64,000 bases of DNA from Pythium myriotylum (GCA_023091665.1 JALJCQ010000028.1:124001-188000), one strand, 5' to 3'. Numbered from the stretch's first letter, positions 30,012-41,210 are shown. Numbers and translations: made by a program. The notes: generated from the sequence alone by a model not told the origin.

Positions 30012-30126
30012 ACAAAACAGGACGCGGTGGTCTCTGCATCCACCGCCAGTCTCTCCTGCTTGTAGGCTCTGCGTCTCCAGCTGCTTTGTGCTGGTGGTGG
30101 TTGACTCGCCGTGGTGTTGGTCTCCG

Positions 30127-33100
30127 ATGGGACTCGACGACGACATCGCGGAGGCGTTGAAGCTCGCGCGCCGCGAAAGTGAGGTCCACGAAGCTACGGA
30201 GCTGCTGCTTCCGCTCGCCAAGCGCTTCCGCGACGTTCTCGAGACGCTCCGACACGCCGCCGAGAGCGCGAGCGAGGGCGTGGCGCGCGAGACGCGAGAC
30301 AGGGCGGAGAAGATCTTGGAGCAGGCCGTGAGAACGCTCGCGTACGTGGTGGGGAGACAGAAGACGCTGCCGCTGGCGTCGCGCGTGCTGGAGGCGGAGA
30401 GTCTGGCGAGGTCCGTGGCGGAGATGCATGGCGAGAAGAACGAGAAGGGCGAGATCGTGGGTGGTCTGGATGGCGTGCTGGCTGCGCTGGGCGAACGCGT
30501 GGACGAGAACAAGTGGCGTCGGCGGCTGGAGCAAGAGAAGCGAGAACACGTGGATCTACTGCGCGGATCTATCAGAGATATGAGAGAAGTGCTCGTAGCA
30601 GATGAGTCGATGGCGCGCGAGACGATCGTGCTGCTGAAGCACGCGCAAGCGTACGGTCGCTGGAATCCACTGGCGGATGAGCTGTGGGGCATGGTGGAGC
30701 CATTCGCCGCACCGATGGACAATCAAGATCACTTACTGGAGGTTCCAGCGTGGTTCATCCCGGAGAGCGACATCGTGTTCCGTTCTCGGATGCTCGATCG
30801 AGGTGGGTTCGCGACCATCCACAACGCAGTGTGGGACGGCTGCAGCGTCGTGGTCAAGGTGGTGGAGGGTATCAATATTCATCAGACCAAGCAACTGGAG
30901 CAGTTGGTGACGGAGGTGGAGATCGGGTATGGATTGTCCCATCCGCACGTGATCAAGATGTATGGCGCGTGCCATACGCGGTCGCCGCCGCTGATCGTGT
31001 GCGAGTTCGCGAAGTACGGCAACATGAGCGACTATTTGCATCGGTATGGTGAGAAGGCACCGAAGTGGCGGTTGCTGTACGAAGCGGCGTTGGGTTTGCA
31101 GTTTTTGCACAGGAACAAGATCGTCCATGGTGATATGAAGCTGAACAATATCTTGATCACAGCTGACGGCAAGGCGAAGGTGGGCGATTTTGGCTTGAGT
31201 CGCCGGAGAGAGTCGCCGACGGCATCGTATTTGTACAATGATGGTGGTGGCAGTGACGGTGGTGGTGCGATTCGATGGCGTGCACCCGAGTGTTTCCGCA
31301 CGAAGCCGACGTTTGCGTCGGACGTGTACTCGTTCGGGATGTGCATTTACGAGGCAGTTGCAGGCGAGATTCCGTACGAAGAGGTGCCTGCGAACAGGGA
31401 AGTGCAGCGTATGATCTGTGATGGCGAGTTGCCTTGTCGTCCGGATAATGTGGATGACGAGGTTTGGGAGTTGATTGAGAGAATGACGCGATCAGATCCG
31501 GAGTGTCGATCAAGTTTGCGGAGCGTCGTGGGTGCGCTGAAGGAGTTGAGCAGTCGAGATGATTTATGTTCGTCTGGAGTTCCCGTTGCCACTCCGGATA
31601 GTGCATCGGCGATGAAGTCGCCAGCTTTGCCCGAGTGCATTGTTGGAAGTGTGAACGCAGACGAAGTTGTGGAGACAGACGCGTTTGGGTCGGTCTCGCA
31701 GGCAGTCGAGGCGCTGCGGCAGACTGAGGACCCAGGTCGTCAACTGCGAGCTTTGAAGTGGGCTTTCCGTAACGGCATCTCACAAGAGATATACGCTCAA
31801 CTGTTTGCCGATGGCGGAGTCCCTGTTTTGAAGCGGATCGCTGAGAGCGCGGAGGCCCCCTCCGCATACAAGTTCTACGCATTTGATATATTGGATAGCA
31901 TCAACAACAGCGTGTTGTCTCGCTCCATGACATCTCTTGTGAACCAAATCAAAGCTACTTTGCATCGGCCAGATGAGGTCGAGTTGTCTGCTCTGTACGA
32001 TCAGATGGCGGACGAGACGTCTCGTGAGGCTCGACTGGAAGCGATCGAAGTGTTCTCGATCTGTTGTGAACAGAAGCTGATTGATGGTGAGATCAACGTG
32101 AATCATATCGTGTTGGAGCTGCTCCGGTTGTTGAAAGTTGACGACGCTCAAGTGAATGCGGCAGCAGCGAATGCGTTTGGTTATATGGCCCACGGAAACA
32201 ACATGTCGAGGAATGCGTTGTTACGAGAATCCATCGGGGCATTGGTGTCTATGCTCGAGTCGAGTGGACATCGCAGCAGGCAGTGTGCGTCTCTCGCACT
32301 GGGAAACCTTGCCGGTCTCTCTTCTGAGAACAGAGCTGCTATCGCGAGGGCTGGCGCGATTGTTCCGTTGATTGAGCTGTTGAAGTCGGGATCGGATGCG
32401 TGTAAACAATGGGCCGCGTATGCACTCGGTAACATCGGTGCCAACTCTCCTGAGAACAGTGTTGCTGTCGCGAGGGCTGGCGCGATTGTTCCGTTGGTTG
32501 AGATGTTGAAGTCGGGATCGGAAGCGTGTAAACAATGGGCCGCGCGTGCACTCGGTAACATCGGTGCCAACTCTCCTGAGAACAGTGTTGCTATCGCGAG
32601 TGCTGGTGGGATTGTTCCGTTGATTGAGCTGTTGAAGTCGGGATCGGATGCGTGCAAGCAACAGGCCGCGCGTGCACTCGGTAACATCGGTGGCAACTCT
32701 CCTAAGAACAGTGTTGCTATCGCGAGTGCTGGTGGGATTGTTCCGTTGGTTGCGCTGTTGGAGTCGGGATCGGATGCGTGCAAGCAACAGGCCGCGCGTG
32801 CACTCGGTAACATCGGTGCCAACTCTCCTGAGAACAGTGTTGCTATCGCGAGTGCTGGCGCGATTGTTCCGTTGGTTGAGCTGTTGAAGTCGGGATCGGA
32901 TGCGTGTAAACAATGGGCCGCGGGTGCACTCGGTAACATCGGTGGCAACTCTCCTGAGAACAGTGTTGCTGTCGCGAGGGCTGGCGCGATTGTTCCGTTG
33001 GTTGAGCTGTTGAAGTCGGGATCGGATGCGTGTAAACAATGGGCCGCGTATGCAGTTGGCCAGGTCGCTGTTGGCTCTCTTGAGAACAGTGTTGCTATCG

Positions 33101-35499
33101 CGAGTGCTGGTGGGATTGTTCCGTTGGTTGAGCTGTTGGAGTCGGGATCGGATGCGTGCAAGCAACAGGCCGCGCGTGCACTCGGTAACATCGGTGGCAA
33201 CTCTCCTAAGAACAGTGTTGCTATCGCGAGTGCTGGTGGGATTGTTCCGTTGGTTGCGCTGTTGGAGTCGGGATCGGATGCGTGCAAGCAACAGGCCGCG
33301 CGTGCACTCGGTAACATCGGTGCCAACTCTCCTGAGAACAGTGTTGCTATCGCGAGTGCTGGCGCGATTGTTCCGTTGGTTGAGCTGTTGAAGTCGGGAT
33401 CGGATGCGTGTAAACAATGGGCCGCGGGTGCACTCGGTAACATCGGTGGCAACTCTCCTGAGAACAGTGTTGCTGTCGCGAGGGCTGGCGCGATTGTTCC
33501 GTTGGTTGAGCTGTTGAAGTCGGGATCGGATGCGTGTAAACAATGGGCCGCGTATGCAGTTGGCCAGGTCGCTGTTGGCTCTCTTGAGAACAGTGTTGCT
33601 ATCGCGAGTGCTGGTGGGATTGTTCCGTTGATTGAGCTGTTGGAGTCGGGATCGGATGCGTGCAAGCAACAGGCCGCGCGTGCACTCGGTAACATCGGTG
33701 GCAACTCTCCTAAGAACAGTGTTGCTATCGCGAGTGCTGGTGGGATTGTTCCGTTGGTTGCGCTGTTGGAGTCGGGATCGGATGCGTGCATGCAAGAGGC
33801 CGCGCGTGCACTCGGTAACATCGGTGCCAACTCACCCGAGAACAGAGTTGCTATCGCGAGGGCTGGCGCGATTGTTCCGTTGATTGAGCTGTTGGAGTCG
33901 GGATCGGATGCGTGTAAACAATGGGCCGCGTATGCAGTTGGCCAGGTCGCTGTTGGCTCTCCTGTGAACAGTGTTGCTATCGCGAGGGCTGGCGTGATTG
34001 TTCCGTTGGTTGAGATGTTGAAGTCGGGATCGGATGCGTGCATGCAAGAGGCCGCGCGTGCACTCGGTAACATCGGTGCCAACTCACCCGAGAACAGAGT
34101 TGCTATCGCGAGGGCTGGCGCGATTGTTCCGTTGATTGAGCTGTTGAAGTCGGGATCGGAAGCGTGTAAACAATGGGCCGCGCGTGCACTCGGTAACATC
34201 GGTGCCAACTCTCCTGAGAACAGGGTTGCTATCGCGAGTGCTGGCGCGATTGTTCCGTTGATTGAGCTGTTGAAGTCGGGATCAGATGCGTGCAAGCAAC
34301 AGGCCGCGTATGCACTCGGTAACATCGGTGCCAACTCTCCTGAGAACAGTGTTGCTGTCGCGAGTGCTGGCGCGATTGTTCCGTTGGTTGAGCTGTTGAA
34401 GTCGGGATCGGATGCGTGCAAGCAACAGGCCGCGCGTGCACTCGGTAACATCGGTGCCAACTCTCCTGAGAACAGGGTTGCTATCGCGAGTGCTGGCGCG
34501 ATTGTTCCGTTGATTGAGCTGTTGAAGTCGGGATCGGATGCGTGTAAACAATGGGCCGCGCGTGCACTTGGCCAGGTCGCTGTTGGCTCTCTTGAGAACA
34601 GTGTTGCTATCGCGAGGGCTGGCGCGATTGTTCCGTTGGTTGAGCTGTTGAAGTCGGGATCGGATGCGTGCATGCAAGAGGCCGCGTATGCACTCGGTAA
34701 CATCGGTGCCAACTCTCCTGAGAACAGTGTTGCTGTCGCGAGGGCTGGCGCGATTGTTCCGTTGATTGAGCTGTTGAAGTCGGGATCGGAAGCGTGTAAA
34801 CAATGGGCCGCGCGTGCACTCGGTAACATCGGTGCCAACTCTCCTGAGAACAGGGTTGCTATCGCGAGTGCTGGCGCGATTGTTCCGTTGATTGAGCTGT
34901 TGAAGTCGGGATCAGATGCGTGCAAGCAACAGGCCGCGTATGCACTCGGTAACATCGGTGCCAACTCTCCTGAGAACAGTGTTGCTGTCGCGAGTGCTGG
35001 CGCGATTGTTCCGTTGGTTGAGCTGTTGAAGTCGGGATCGGATGCGTGCAAGCAACAGGCCGCGCGTGCACTCGGTAACATCGGTGGCAACTCTCCTGAG
35101 AACAGTGTTGCTATCGCGAGTGCTGGCGCGATTGTTCCGTTGGTTGAGCTGTTGAAGTCGGGATCGGATGCGTGCAAGCAACAGGCCGCGCGTGCACTCG
35201 GTAACATCGGCGGCATTTCTCCTGAGAACAGTGTTGCTATCACGAGGGCTGGCGGGATCCCTCCGTTGATTCAACTGCTTAAGACAGGATCAGATGAATG
35301 CAGGTTAAAGGCCGCGGACGTTCTCTCTGCGATGAGTTTCGAGTCGTCTGTTTCGAAGGAAATCGTAGATGCTGGTGCGGTGGCCGTCTGCATGAACCTC
35401 CGTCACGACCACCGTATTCGCAGACACGCGAAGACGATACTGAAGAACAGTGGTTATGAAGGCATCTGGGGAGTCTTCGCTTATTCTGCACCAGCGTAG
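30127..35499 (+). CDS. K4: helical-domain / TKL kinase / 24-unit ARM-repeat protein
   Basis: 1790 residues from the ATG at 30127 (MGLDDDIAEALKLARRES). Helical N-terminal domain, then a kinase with RGGFATIH, VVVKV, HGDMKLNN, GDFG and RWRAPE, a linker, degenerate ARM repeats, 24 nearly identical 42-residue ARM units, and a cap ending GIWGVFAYSAPA. The units are of the IVPLIELLKSGSDACKQ type, different from the K3/K6 type. An AATAAA lies 78 bp after the stop. Expected cytosolic non-RD kinase with an ARM binding array; substrate and ligand unknown. Its twin K5 has the same ends but 24 additional units. Confidence 0.92.
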   Translation: MGLDDDIAEALKLARRESEVHEATELLLPLAKRFRDVLETLRHAAESASEGVARETRDRAEKILEQAVRTLAYVVGRQKTLPLASRVLEAESLARSVAEMHGEKNEKGEIVGGLDGVLAALGERVDENKWRRRLEQEKREHVDLLRGSIRDMREVLVADESMARETIVLLKHAQAYGRWNPLADELWGMVEPFAAPMDNQDHLLEVPAWFIPESDIVFRSRMLDRGGFATIHNAVWDGCSVVVKVVEGINIHQTKQLEQLVTEVEIGYGLSHPHVIKMYGACHTRSPPLIVCEFAKYGNMSDYLHRYGEKAPKWRLLYEAALGLQFLHRNKIVHGDMKLNNILITADGKAKVGDFGLSRRRESPTASYLYNDGGGSDGGGAIRWRAPECFRTKPTFASDVYSFGMCIYEAVAGEIPYEEVPANREVQRMICDGELPCRPDNVDDEVWELIERMTRSDPECRSSLRSVVGALKELSSRDDLCSSGVPVATPDSASAMKSPALPECIVGSVNADEVVETDAFGSVSQAVEALRQTEDPGRQLRALKWAFRNGISQEIYAQLFADGGVPVLKRIAESAEAPSAYKFYAFDILDSINNSVLSRSMTSLVNQIKATLHRPDEVELSALYDQMADETSREARLEAIEVFSICCEQKLIDGEINVNHIVLELLRLLKVDDAQVNAAAANAFGYMAHGNNMSRNALLRESIGALVSMLESSGHRSRQCASLALGNLAGLSSENRAAIARAGAIVPLIELLKSGSDACKQWAAYALGNIGANSPENSVAVARAGAIVPLVEMLKSGSEACKQWAARALGNIGANSPENSVAIASAGGIVPLIELLKSGSDACKQQAARALGNIGGNSPKNSVAIASAGGIVPLVALLESGSDACKQQAARALGNIGANSPENSVAIASAGAIVPLVELLKSGSDACKQWAAGALGNIGGNSPENSVAVARAGAIVPLVELLKSGSDACKQWAAYAVGQVAVGSLENSVAIASAGGIVPLVELLESGSDACKQQAARALGNIGGNSPKNSVAIASAGGIVPLVALLESGSDACKQQAARALGNIGANSPENSVAIASAGAIVPLVELLKSGSDACKQWAAGALGNIGGNSPENSVAVARAGAIVPLVELLKSGSDACKQWAAYAVGQVAVGSLENSVAIASAGGIVPLIELLESGSDACKQQAARALGNIGGNSPKNSVAIASAGGIVPLVALLESGSDACMQEAARALGNIGANSPENRVAIARAGAIVPLIELLESGSDACKQWAAYAVGQVAVGSPVNSVAIARAGVIVPLVEMLKSGSDACMQEAARALGNIGANSPENRVAIARAGAIVPLIELLKSGSEACKQWAARALGNIGANSPENRVAIASAGAIVPLIELLKSGSDACKQQAAYALGNIGANSPENSVAVASAGAIVPLVELLKSGSDACKQQAARALGNIGANSPENRVAIASAGAIVPLIELLKSGSDACKQWAARALGQVAVGSLENSVAIARAGAIVPLVELLKSGSDACMQEAAYALGNIGANSPENSVAVARAGAIVPLIELLKSGSEACKQWAARALGNIGANSPENRVAIASAGAIVPLIELLKSGSDACKQQAAYALGNIGANSPENSVAVASAGAIVPLVELLKSGSDACKQQAARALGNIGGNSPENSVAIASAGAIVPLVELLKSGSDACKQQAARALGNIGGISPENSVAITRAGGIPPLIQLLKTGSDECRLKAADVLSAMSFESSVSKEIVDAGAVAVCMNLRHDHRIRRHAKTILKNSGYEGIWGVFAYSAPA
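32338..35361 (+). repeat. ARM array of K4, 24 x 126 bp
   Basis: The first and last units are separated by exactly 23 x 126 bp. A four-unit higher-order block (504 bp) marked by GGNSPKN recurs at about 32690, 33194 and 33698. Variable helix-3 residues are x = W, Q or E; y = Y, R or G; z = N or Q. The rest of the unit is almost invariant at DNA level. Confidence 0.93.
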
Positions 35500-35576
35500 T
35501 GATGCGAAACCATATGAAGCTGTTTTTTCCGTTCTCTCTTGGATACTCTGTCGTTTCACACAAACCCGAGCAATGG

Positions 35577-35582
35577 AATAAA
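35577..35582 (+). terminator. Polyadenylation signal of K4
   Basis: AATAAA 78 bp downstream of the K4 stop; the equivalent position in K3 and K6 reads AGTAAA. Confidence 0.45.
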
Positions 35583-36071
35583 GCGATCGTCGACCAGAAG
35601 GGTCTGAGGCTCCATGCTTCACTTTTTTATTTTATTTTCAGGCAACTGACGAGTGCAAAAGATTTCTGTGGTCGCTGAGGCAACCGTAACTGACAGCAGT
35701 GTACTCTGTCTGTCATTCTCGACCGTTCCTCTAGTCTTGTTGCAGTGATCGAGATGGATCGGTAAAGATACAAGCAACACTGGAATGTTGTTCTTCGACG
35801 ACCTTGACGGAGAGATTGATTGAGGCTAATGCTGAGTTCCGCGGGTGTACATGAGGTGGTATTGTGAGATTCAACTTATTTGTCCAAATGAATAGCAAAT
35901 CTGGCAGATTTAGAGCTTCAAATTGCGTATATAACCCTCAAGAAACGTATAAATACGCGAAGTAACCCCTGTTAGTTTGAAAACTGCATTCTTGATCCCC
36001 GATTAACGCGTGGTGGTCTGCTTTCAAATCGGTTGGACGCAGATTTGTGCTTGTCGACCGCCAGAAAGCCG
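35583..36071. other. K4 trailer and spacer
   Basis: No gene seen. AT-richer spacer with scattered AACCC motifs; almost identical to 49691-50179 downstream of K5. Confidence 0.5.
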
Positions 36072-36398
36072 TTACCCGAGCGGCATTCTGCCAGAACAAG
36101 ACTCCAAATCGTCCACCGGCAAATTTATATTTATATGCTCTACAGTCTCACAGTGAAGGTAGGCGAGATTGGGAAGACCAGCCGCACCACTATTTTTTTT
36201 TCGTTCGTAGAAATGTGTTCGACGACGTGGGGCGGGTACGACGTCCGCCGACCGCGCGCCTTCGCGAGCACGTGACTGCTTGAACCAGCGCCCCAAAGCT
36301 CGTGACGACACTCCTAGAATTCGAGCGACAGTGGCCTCTGGCACAGCATAGGCGTACACGAGCGTCACTGCCAACCACCTAAGCTCGCTCCCGTACAT
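36072..36398 (-). CDS. Small HTH protein or transposase fragment
   Basis: 108 residues from the ATG at 36398 (MYGSELRWLAVTLVYAY). The segment VPEATVARILGVSSRALGRWFKQ has the spacing of a homeodomain-like helix-turn-helix of the kind found at the start of IS630/Tc1-type transposases. The basic tail that follows shows no catalytic domain, so this is probably a transposon fragment rather than a regulator. A second copy is at 50180-50506; a one-codon difference upstream changes the reading before this Met, which supports the internal start. Confidence 0.4.
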   Translation of the reverse strand: MYGSELRWLAVTLVYAYAVPEATVARILGVSSRALGRWFKQSRAREGARSADVVPAPRRRTHFYERKKNSGAAGLPNLAYLHCETVEHININLPVDDLESCSGRMPLG

Positions 36399-36503
36399 GG
36401 GCCTCCCACACCACACAATCTCCGATTTCCAATGACGTAACCGATTCGTACCCTTCATAACCCTACTTTGTAACCCTTATTTACACCCGTTTCGCGCGGC
36501 AGA

Positions 36504-37526
36504 TTAAGAGCCTGGTGTGGGCGGCAAATAACTCAAATCCCACAATAAATGAAGTTCGCTCCTAATCAGAGGAACATATACTCGGCTTTGATGTCCGGTC
36601 TGTGGAACGCGCGGTGATGTAACTTCCGTATGAACAGTGTTTGGCCAACGCCAGAGATTCACACGAGGTCTACACAGCATTCCTGGCTCGCGAAAGAATT
36701 GAGCAGATACGACCGTGGCTGGCGCGCTACACGTATCGCTTGCATGGTACGTCGTCGCGTTTGCTCGCGCTTTCTTGTGCAAGTTCTCAGAAGAACGACC
36801 GTGCCACACGAAAGGCTCGAGACAAGTCACACTGGTCCATGAGACGCGAGACTGCGTTGGATCCTGTGTCATAGCCAGGTGGACTTGCTGTGGCTGGGTT
36901 GCTCCCGCTTGAAATCTCGCGCAGTCGCTCTCCGCGAGCTTCGTATAGGTCGTCGACGAGTCCAGTGACGCGAAAAACCGGAACTGCCACACGCAGCGCA
37001 TGTTCGTGAGCGGCCCGAACGGCACCGAGTCGACGCTTTTTCCGTCGGTCCACCTCCAGTCAATGTAGTCGTGGTCTTGCGATGGAGAGGTCTCGTTGCC
37101 CATGCAGTCCGCGCCGATCCAGTCGTTCTCGGTCCCTGGTCGTCCGTGCACCTGGTACGAGACCGTGAGCTTGTCCATGTGGTCGATCGTCGTGCTCGAC
37201 ACACGCATGGTCACTCGCGGCACTGCATCCAATTGCACTGCGTCGGTGTCTTCCCATCGCGCGACTCGCTGTCGAAAGGCCGTGAAGAGCGGATTCGTGG
37301 GCGCGTGGTCTCCGTCGGCAAAGCTGCAGCGCGACAACGCGCACGGCGCGGCGTCGAGCTCGGCGTGGAGCGTCCACGCGCCGCCGCGACGCGCGTTGTC
37401 GACGTGGCGCGCGGCGTGCGAGGCGCTGGCCACTGGCAGCAGCAGCAGCAGCAGAGGGAAGTGCATCGTGGGCGATGTCGAGGCTCGCTTCCATCGACGA
37501 CCTTTGGCGCCAGTTGGTGTAGCCAT
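36504..37526 (-). pseudogene. Q2: truncated purple acid phosphatase-like ORF
   Basis: The ATG at 37526 begins MATPTGAKGRRWKRA with the hydrophobic stretch MHFPLLLLLLPVASASHA. The 340-residue frame covers the PAP N-terminal region (NMRCVWQFRFF, SWTSVTCLEPF, YHASDTCSAPATVVSAQFFREPGM), then runs into unrelated residues to the stop at 36504. The metallophosphatase domain is absent, so no catalysis is expected, although the frame is open and could give a small secreted protein. Twin of Q3. Confidence 0.75.
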
Positions 37527-38189
37527 GACCTCTGAGAGATGATATGGCGTCGCTGGTGCGGGCAGTGTCTGCAGAGCAGGCGAGCTGAACGACCTCAATG
37601 AGTCTGTTTCCCCGTGTAAACCGATACGGTCGCGACGATTGTACCCATCATCAAAGGGCCAGCAGGGTGTCCACGTATGCGACAACAGAGGTCCGCTCTG
37701 TTGGACACACGGAGCCCTGTCCTTGCGCCCAGGAGCGTGTCTTTTCTATGTCGACTCACCTAATCCAGTCCAAATAGCCCACCATCAACTCATACAAGTG
37801 ATCTTCATACCTCTATCCACTGCAATACCACGCACTTCAGCCATCCCGAAAGGGGCTCCGATCCGTCGGGAGCCTCGACATCAACTCTCACAGGTCCCAT
37901 CAGTCAACTCACCTCTCCATGGAGCCATGAGCTCACTTGACGGTGAGTCACGCCGTCGCAGATGCCACTCGGCCGTGTCCCAGTGATCAGCGGCACAGGA
38001 AGACAACGCGCCGCGAGTCCAACGGCCGCCGCAGCGGATGCCGCTCCGTCGCGCGTCGCTCTCGCTCTCGCGCACGAGCAGTTTCCGAGCCTCCGCCTTC
38101 CCAGGTGAGCCGTTTCTCGGACCAACCGCCGCGAGGACGATGACGGATCCGGATCGCGCCATTCCGCTATTATCCGCCTTCTCCATCTC
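37527..38189. promoter_or_regulatory. Divergent intergenic region between Q2 and P5
   Basis: Same arrangement as 25996-26682: head-to-head, about 660 bp, with closely similar sequence. Likely shared promoter region; elements not resolved. Confidence 0.5.
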
Positions 38190-40133
38190 ATGGCTGCAAC
38201 AAGTATCGCGACGACGCTCGTGCTGTTGGCCGCGACAGTGCTCAGTGGCTCGCCACTGGTCACTGGAGCGGCTAACGTCACTTTCCGCAACCGCGCCCAC
38301 GAGATCGTGCGTGGAGGCGCTTGGCTATACCACGACGGCGCAGGACCGTGTGGGTCCGACCCGCACCGAGCTGGATGTTCGTTCTCAGCGAATGCTGCGA
38401 CTGCCCACGTGAGCGTGGCTGCGAGCCAGGCCCCGCAGGGCTCGCTCTCGGTCGCGCTGCAAGTCTCCAAGACGGTCATCGACCAACTCGAGTCGGTGAA
38501 CGTCAGCGTGACGTACAGCAGCAAGTACACAGCTACGGCGCTCGACTGGATCGGTGCGTACTGTGTCGACGACGAAGCGACACCGATGGCCGACAGCGAG
38601 TTCCTCGACTACGTGTACGCGAATGCGACCGACAGCGCCGGCAAGATTAAGTTCGGACCGCTCGTCAACATGCGCTGCTCTTGGCAGTTCCGGTACTTCA
38701 CGCAGAACGGCAGCGACGCGTACGTCAAGCTAGCGACTTCGTCCTTCGTCCGGTTCCGCGACGGCCACCTCCAGCCTCTCCATGTGCATGCGGCCAAGAC
38801 CGAGAAGGCGAACGAGATCCGTGTCATGTGGGTCAGCGGCGAGACGGCCAATCGCCCGTTCGTCGAGTACGGCGAGTCTGCGACGAAGCTGACCAAGCGA
38901 GCGATCGCAGCCAAGGGCGAGTCGTACAACGCGTCCGACATGTGCGAGGCTCCGGCGACGACCGTGGCCGCACACCTCTACCGCAACCCAGGCATCATGT
39001 ACTCGGCCGTGATCCCGGGTCTCAACGACGCATCGACGTACTACTACCGCGTGTGCAGCGGCGCGAACAGGGACGACGGTCCGTGCAGTCAAGTGTTCAA
39101 GCTGAAGACGCCGCCGACACCAGGCAAGCAGGACGCTCCAGCCAGCTTCTTCGTGTACGGCGACCTCGGCGACTGGACGGTCCACGCGACCGGTCCGTAC
39201 TCGTCGAAGCGATCGGCCGCGACCATGGAGCTGATCCGTCGTGACATGGACTCGAAGGATGGAGATGCCAACTACGTCGCGGTTGTCCACGTCGGCGATC
39301 TGTCGTACGGCAAAGGCTCGACGTACTTGTGGGACCAGTTCGGTGCACTCATCCAGCCCGTGGCCGCCGAGATCCCGTACATGGTCGGCATCGGCAACCA
39401 TGAGTACGTGTACGTGAGTGGCGGCGAGGGCAAAGACCCGTCGGGAGCTGGCAAGACGAACGGGTTCCACCCATCGGAGGGCAACTACGCGCAAGACTCG
39501 CAGGGCGAGTGCGGTGTGCCGGCGGACAAGCGGTTCTTGATGCCAGCGAACGGCAACCGCATGTTCTGGTGGAGCACGGAGATGGGACTCGTCCACCACA
39601 CGATGATCAGCAGCGAGCACGACTACACGCCCGGGTCGGAGATGTACGAGTGGCTCGTGAACGACTTGAAGAGCGTGGACCGCAAGAAGACTCCGTGGCT
39701 GTTCCTGCACTTGCACCGACCCATGTACACGTCGGAGAAGTACGAGTCGGACAACAAGGTGTCCAAGTATCTTCGCAAGAACCTGGAGAAGCTGTTGGCC
39801 GAGTACGTTGTGGATGCTGTCTTCAGTGGCCATTACCACGCGTACGAGTTGACGTGTCCGGTGTACGGCGAGGAGTGTCATTTTGAGATGCTGGAGAACG
39901 GTCTCCACAAGGCCCACGCGCCAGTCCATATCATGGTGGGGTCTGCTGGGGCAGACATCGACGATGTCGGATACTACGATGTGCCATGGCGAGTGGATGC
40001 ACAGCAGGAGTATGGCTACGGCCGTGTGCACGTGTTCAACGCAAGCCACGCGAAGTGGGAGTTTGTTCGAAATCGCGACGAGATCGTGGCGAGTGAGACG
40101 TGGATCATCAGCGACCACGACTGGGAGGTCTGA
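38190..40133 (+). CDS. P5: secreted purple acid phosphatase
   Basis: 647 residues, colinear with P4. The N-terminal signal peptide (LVLLAATVLSGSPLVTGAANV), the PAP N-terminal domain and the complete set of metallophosphatase motifs (GDLGDW, VGDLSY, GNHE, HLHRP, GHYHAY) are present at the same residues. The few differences from P4 include SFVRF for SFIRF and NDAST for NDTST. The second half of the gene is almost identical to P4 at DNA level, indicating very recent duplication or conversion. It is followed by K5 at 1.08 kb. Expected secreted acid phosphatase. Confidence 0.95.
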   Translation: MAATSIATTLVLLAATVLSGSPLVTGAANVTFRNRAHEIVRGGAWLYHDGAGPCGSDPHRAGCSFSANAATAHVSVAASQAPQGSLSVALQVSKTVIDQLESVNVSVTYSSKYTATALDWIGAYCVDDEATPMADSEFLDYVYANATDSAGKIKFGPLVNMRCSWQFRYFTQNGSDAYVKLATSSFVRFRDGHLQPLHVHAAKTEKANEIRVMWVSGETANRPFVEYGESATKLTKRAIAAKGESYNASDMCEAPATTVAAHLYRNPGIMYSAVIPGLNDASTYYYRVCSGANRDDGPCSQVFKLKTPPTPGKQDAPASFFVYGDLGDWTVHATGPYSSKRSAATMELIRRDMDSKDGDANYVAVVHVGDLSYGKGSTYLWDQFGALIQPVAAEIPYMVGIGNHEYVYVSGGEGKDPSGAGKTNGFHPSEGNYAQDSQGECGVPADKRFLMPANGNRMFWWSTEMGLVHHTMISSEHDYTPGSEMYEWLVNDLKSVDRKKTPWLFLHLHRPMYTSEKYESDNKVSKYLRKNLEKLLAEYVVDAVFSGHYHAYELTCPVYGEECHFEMLENGLHKAHAPVHIMVGSAGADIDDVGYYDVPWRVDAQQEYGYGRVHVFNASHAKWEFVRNRDEIVASETWIISDHDWEV

Positions 40134-41210
40134 AGGGGGTGCACCTCTGAGGAAAGGTTAGAGTAGAAGAACAGCATTGTAGATTGGTAAACTATAGGTA
40201 CTGCAAGGTAGTTCAACGTAACATCATAAGGCCTTCCAGAGAGAGACCACGAGAATAGAAGGCAATTCTTGAGATTCCGAGTGAACGCAACGACGAGAGT
40301 TGCTTGTTCTGATGGGTTAACTTACCCCAGCAAGCGATCAGAGAATGCGAAAGCTCATCTTCCTGCTCTCGGCTTCTCGTAGCACGCGTTATTGCCGTGC
40401 ATGTGAATGATCTCGACAATGTGCATGACGAGCATTTGCTGGAGGACTGTATTCTTGTGCTCGTTGGCCCCGACAGACGCCCTGTTGATTGAAATTTTGT
40501 GACGACACGACCTTGCGCACTTTAATCTCGCCCTTTTCGTACTTTGGCACTTTGGGCTTAATCATCAGCGAGACGACCAGCGGCGCCATGACGCGCTCGA
40601 TGAGCACAGGTACGACCACGCTTGCTGACGCTGCTCGAGCTCAGTGAACGGATCTCTCTTGATAGCACGAGCAACACGCTTGGAAACACTATTCAGCACA
40701 AGAAAGCTCACGTTGCATCATCATCGTCGCCTGCGTGACTGCTCCATCGATTGTGAACATCGGCTCCTGCCACGACGCCGGAGAAACAAAGCTTCTCGAT
40801 CATTCGACGTCGACGGTCGCGACATCCACAGCAGCACGGAAGCAAGATCCACAGAACTCTCTTTTCAGTCGGTGAGTCCAGCGAGTCACCCAGCCCAACT
40901 GATTCACTTCCCATCCCCCTCTCATCTTACCTCAGTATCTCTCGCTTCCTCCACCCACTCCACACGCTCCCTCTCTACTCATCTACGCGACCTCTTCCCT
41001 CCTCCTTTCCCAGCAGCAAACGAGACCTCCCACCGAAGAAGAGCATGGCCCCGCACTCCCCGACGCTCTCGGTCCCTCCGAGCTTCCATCTAACAACGCT
41101 GCAGGACGCGGTGGTCTCTGCATCCACCGCCAGTCTCTCCTGCTTGTAGGCTCTGCGTCTCCAGCTGCTTTGTGCTGGTGGTGGTTGACTCGCCGTGGTG
41201 TTGGTCTCCG
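40134..41210. promoter_or_regulatory. P5 trailer and K5 leader
   Basis: Contains the conserved PAP trailer, a copy of the unrecognised minus-strand remnant (40389-40619), one leader block with GTGAGT at 40872 and TTTCCCAG ending at 41013 (142-bp candidate intron), and a 34-residue uORF at 41044-41148 (MAPHSPTLSVPP). Confidence 0.55.

Noticed and set aside
32338..35361. Regular repeats as a CRISPR or satellite array
   Set aside because: Units are coding, 126 bp, contiguous without spacers and inside one open frame; they are ARM repeats.
35930..36490. Scattered AACCCT-like motifs as an interstitial telomere
   Set aside because: The motifs are single, irregular and imperfect, not in tandem.
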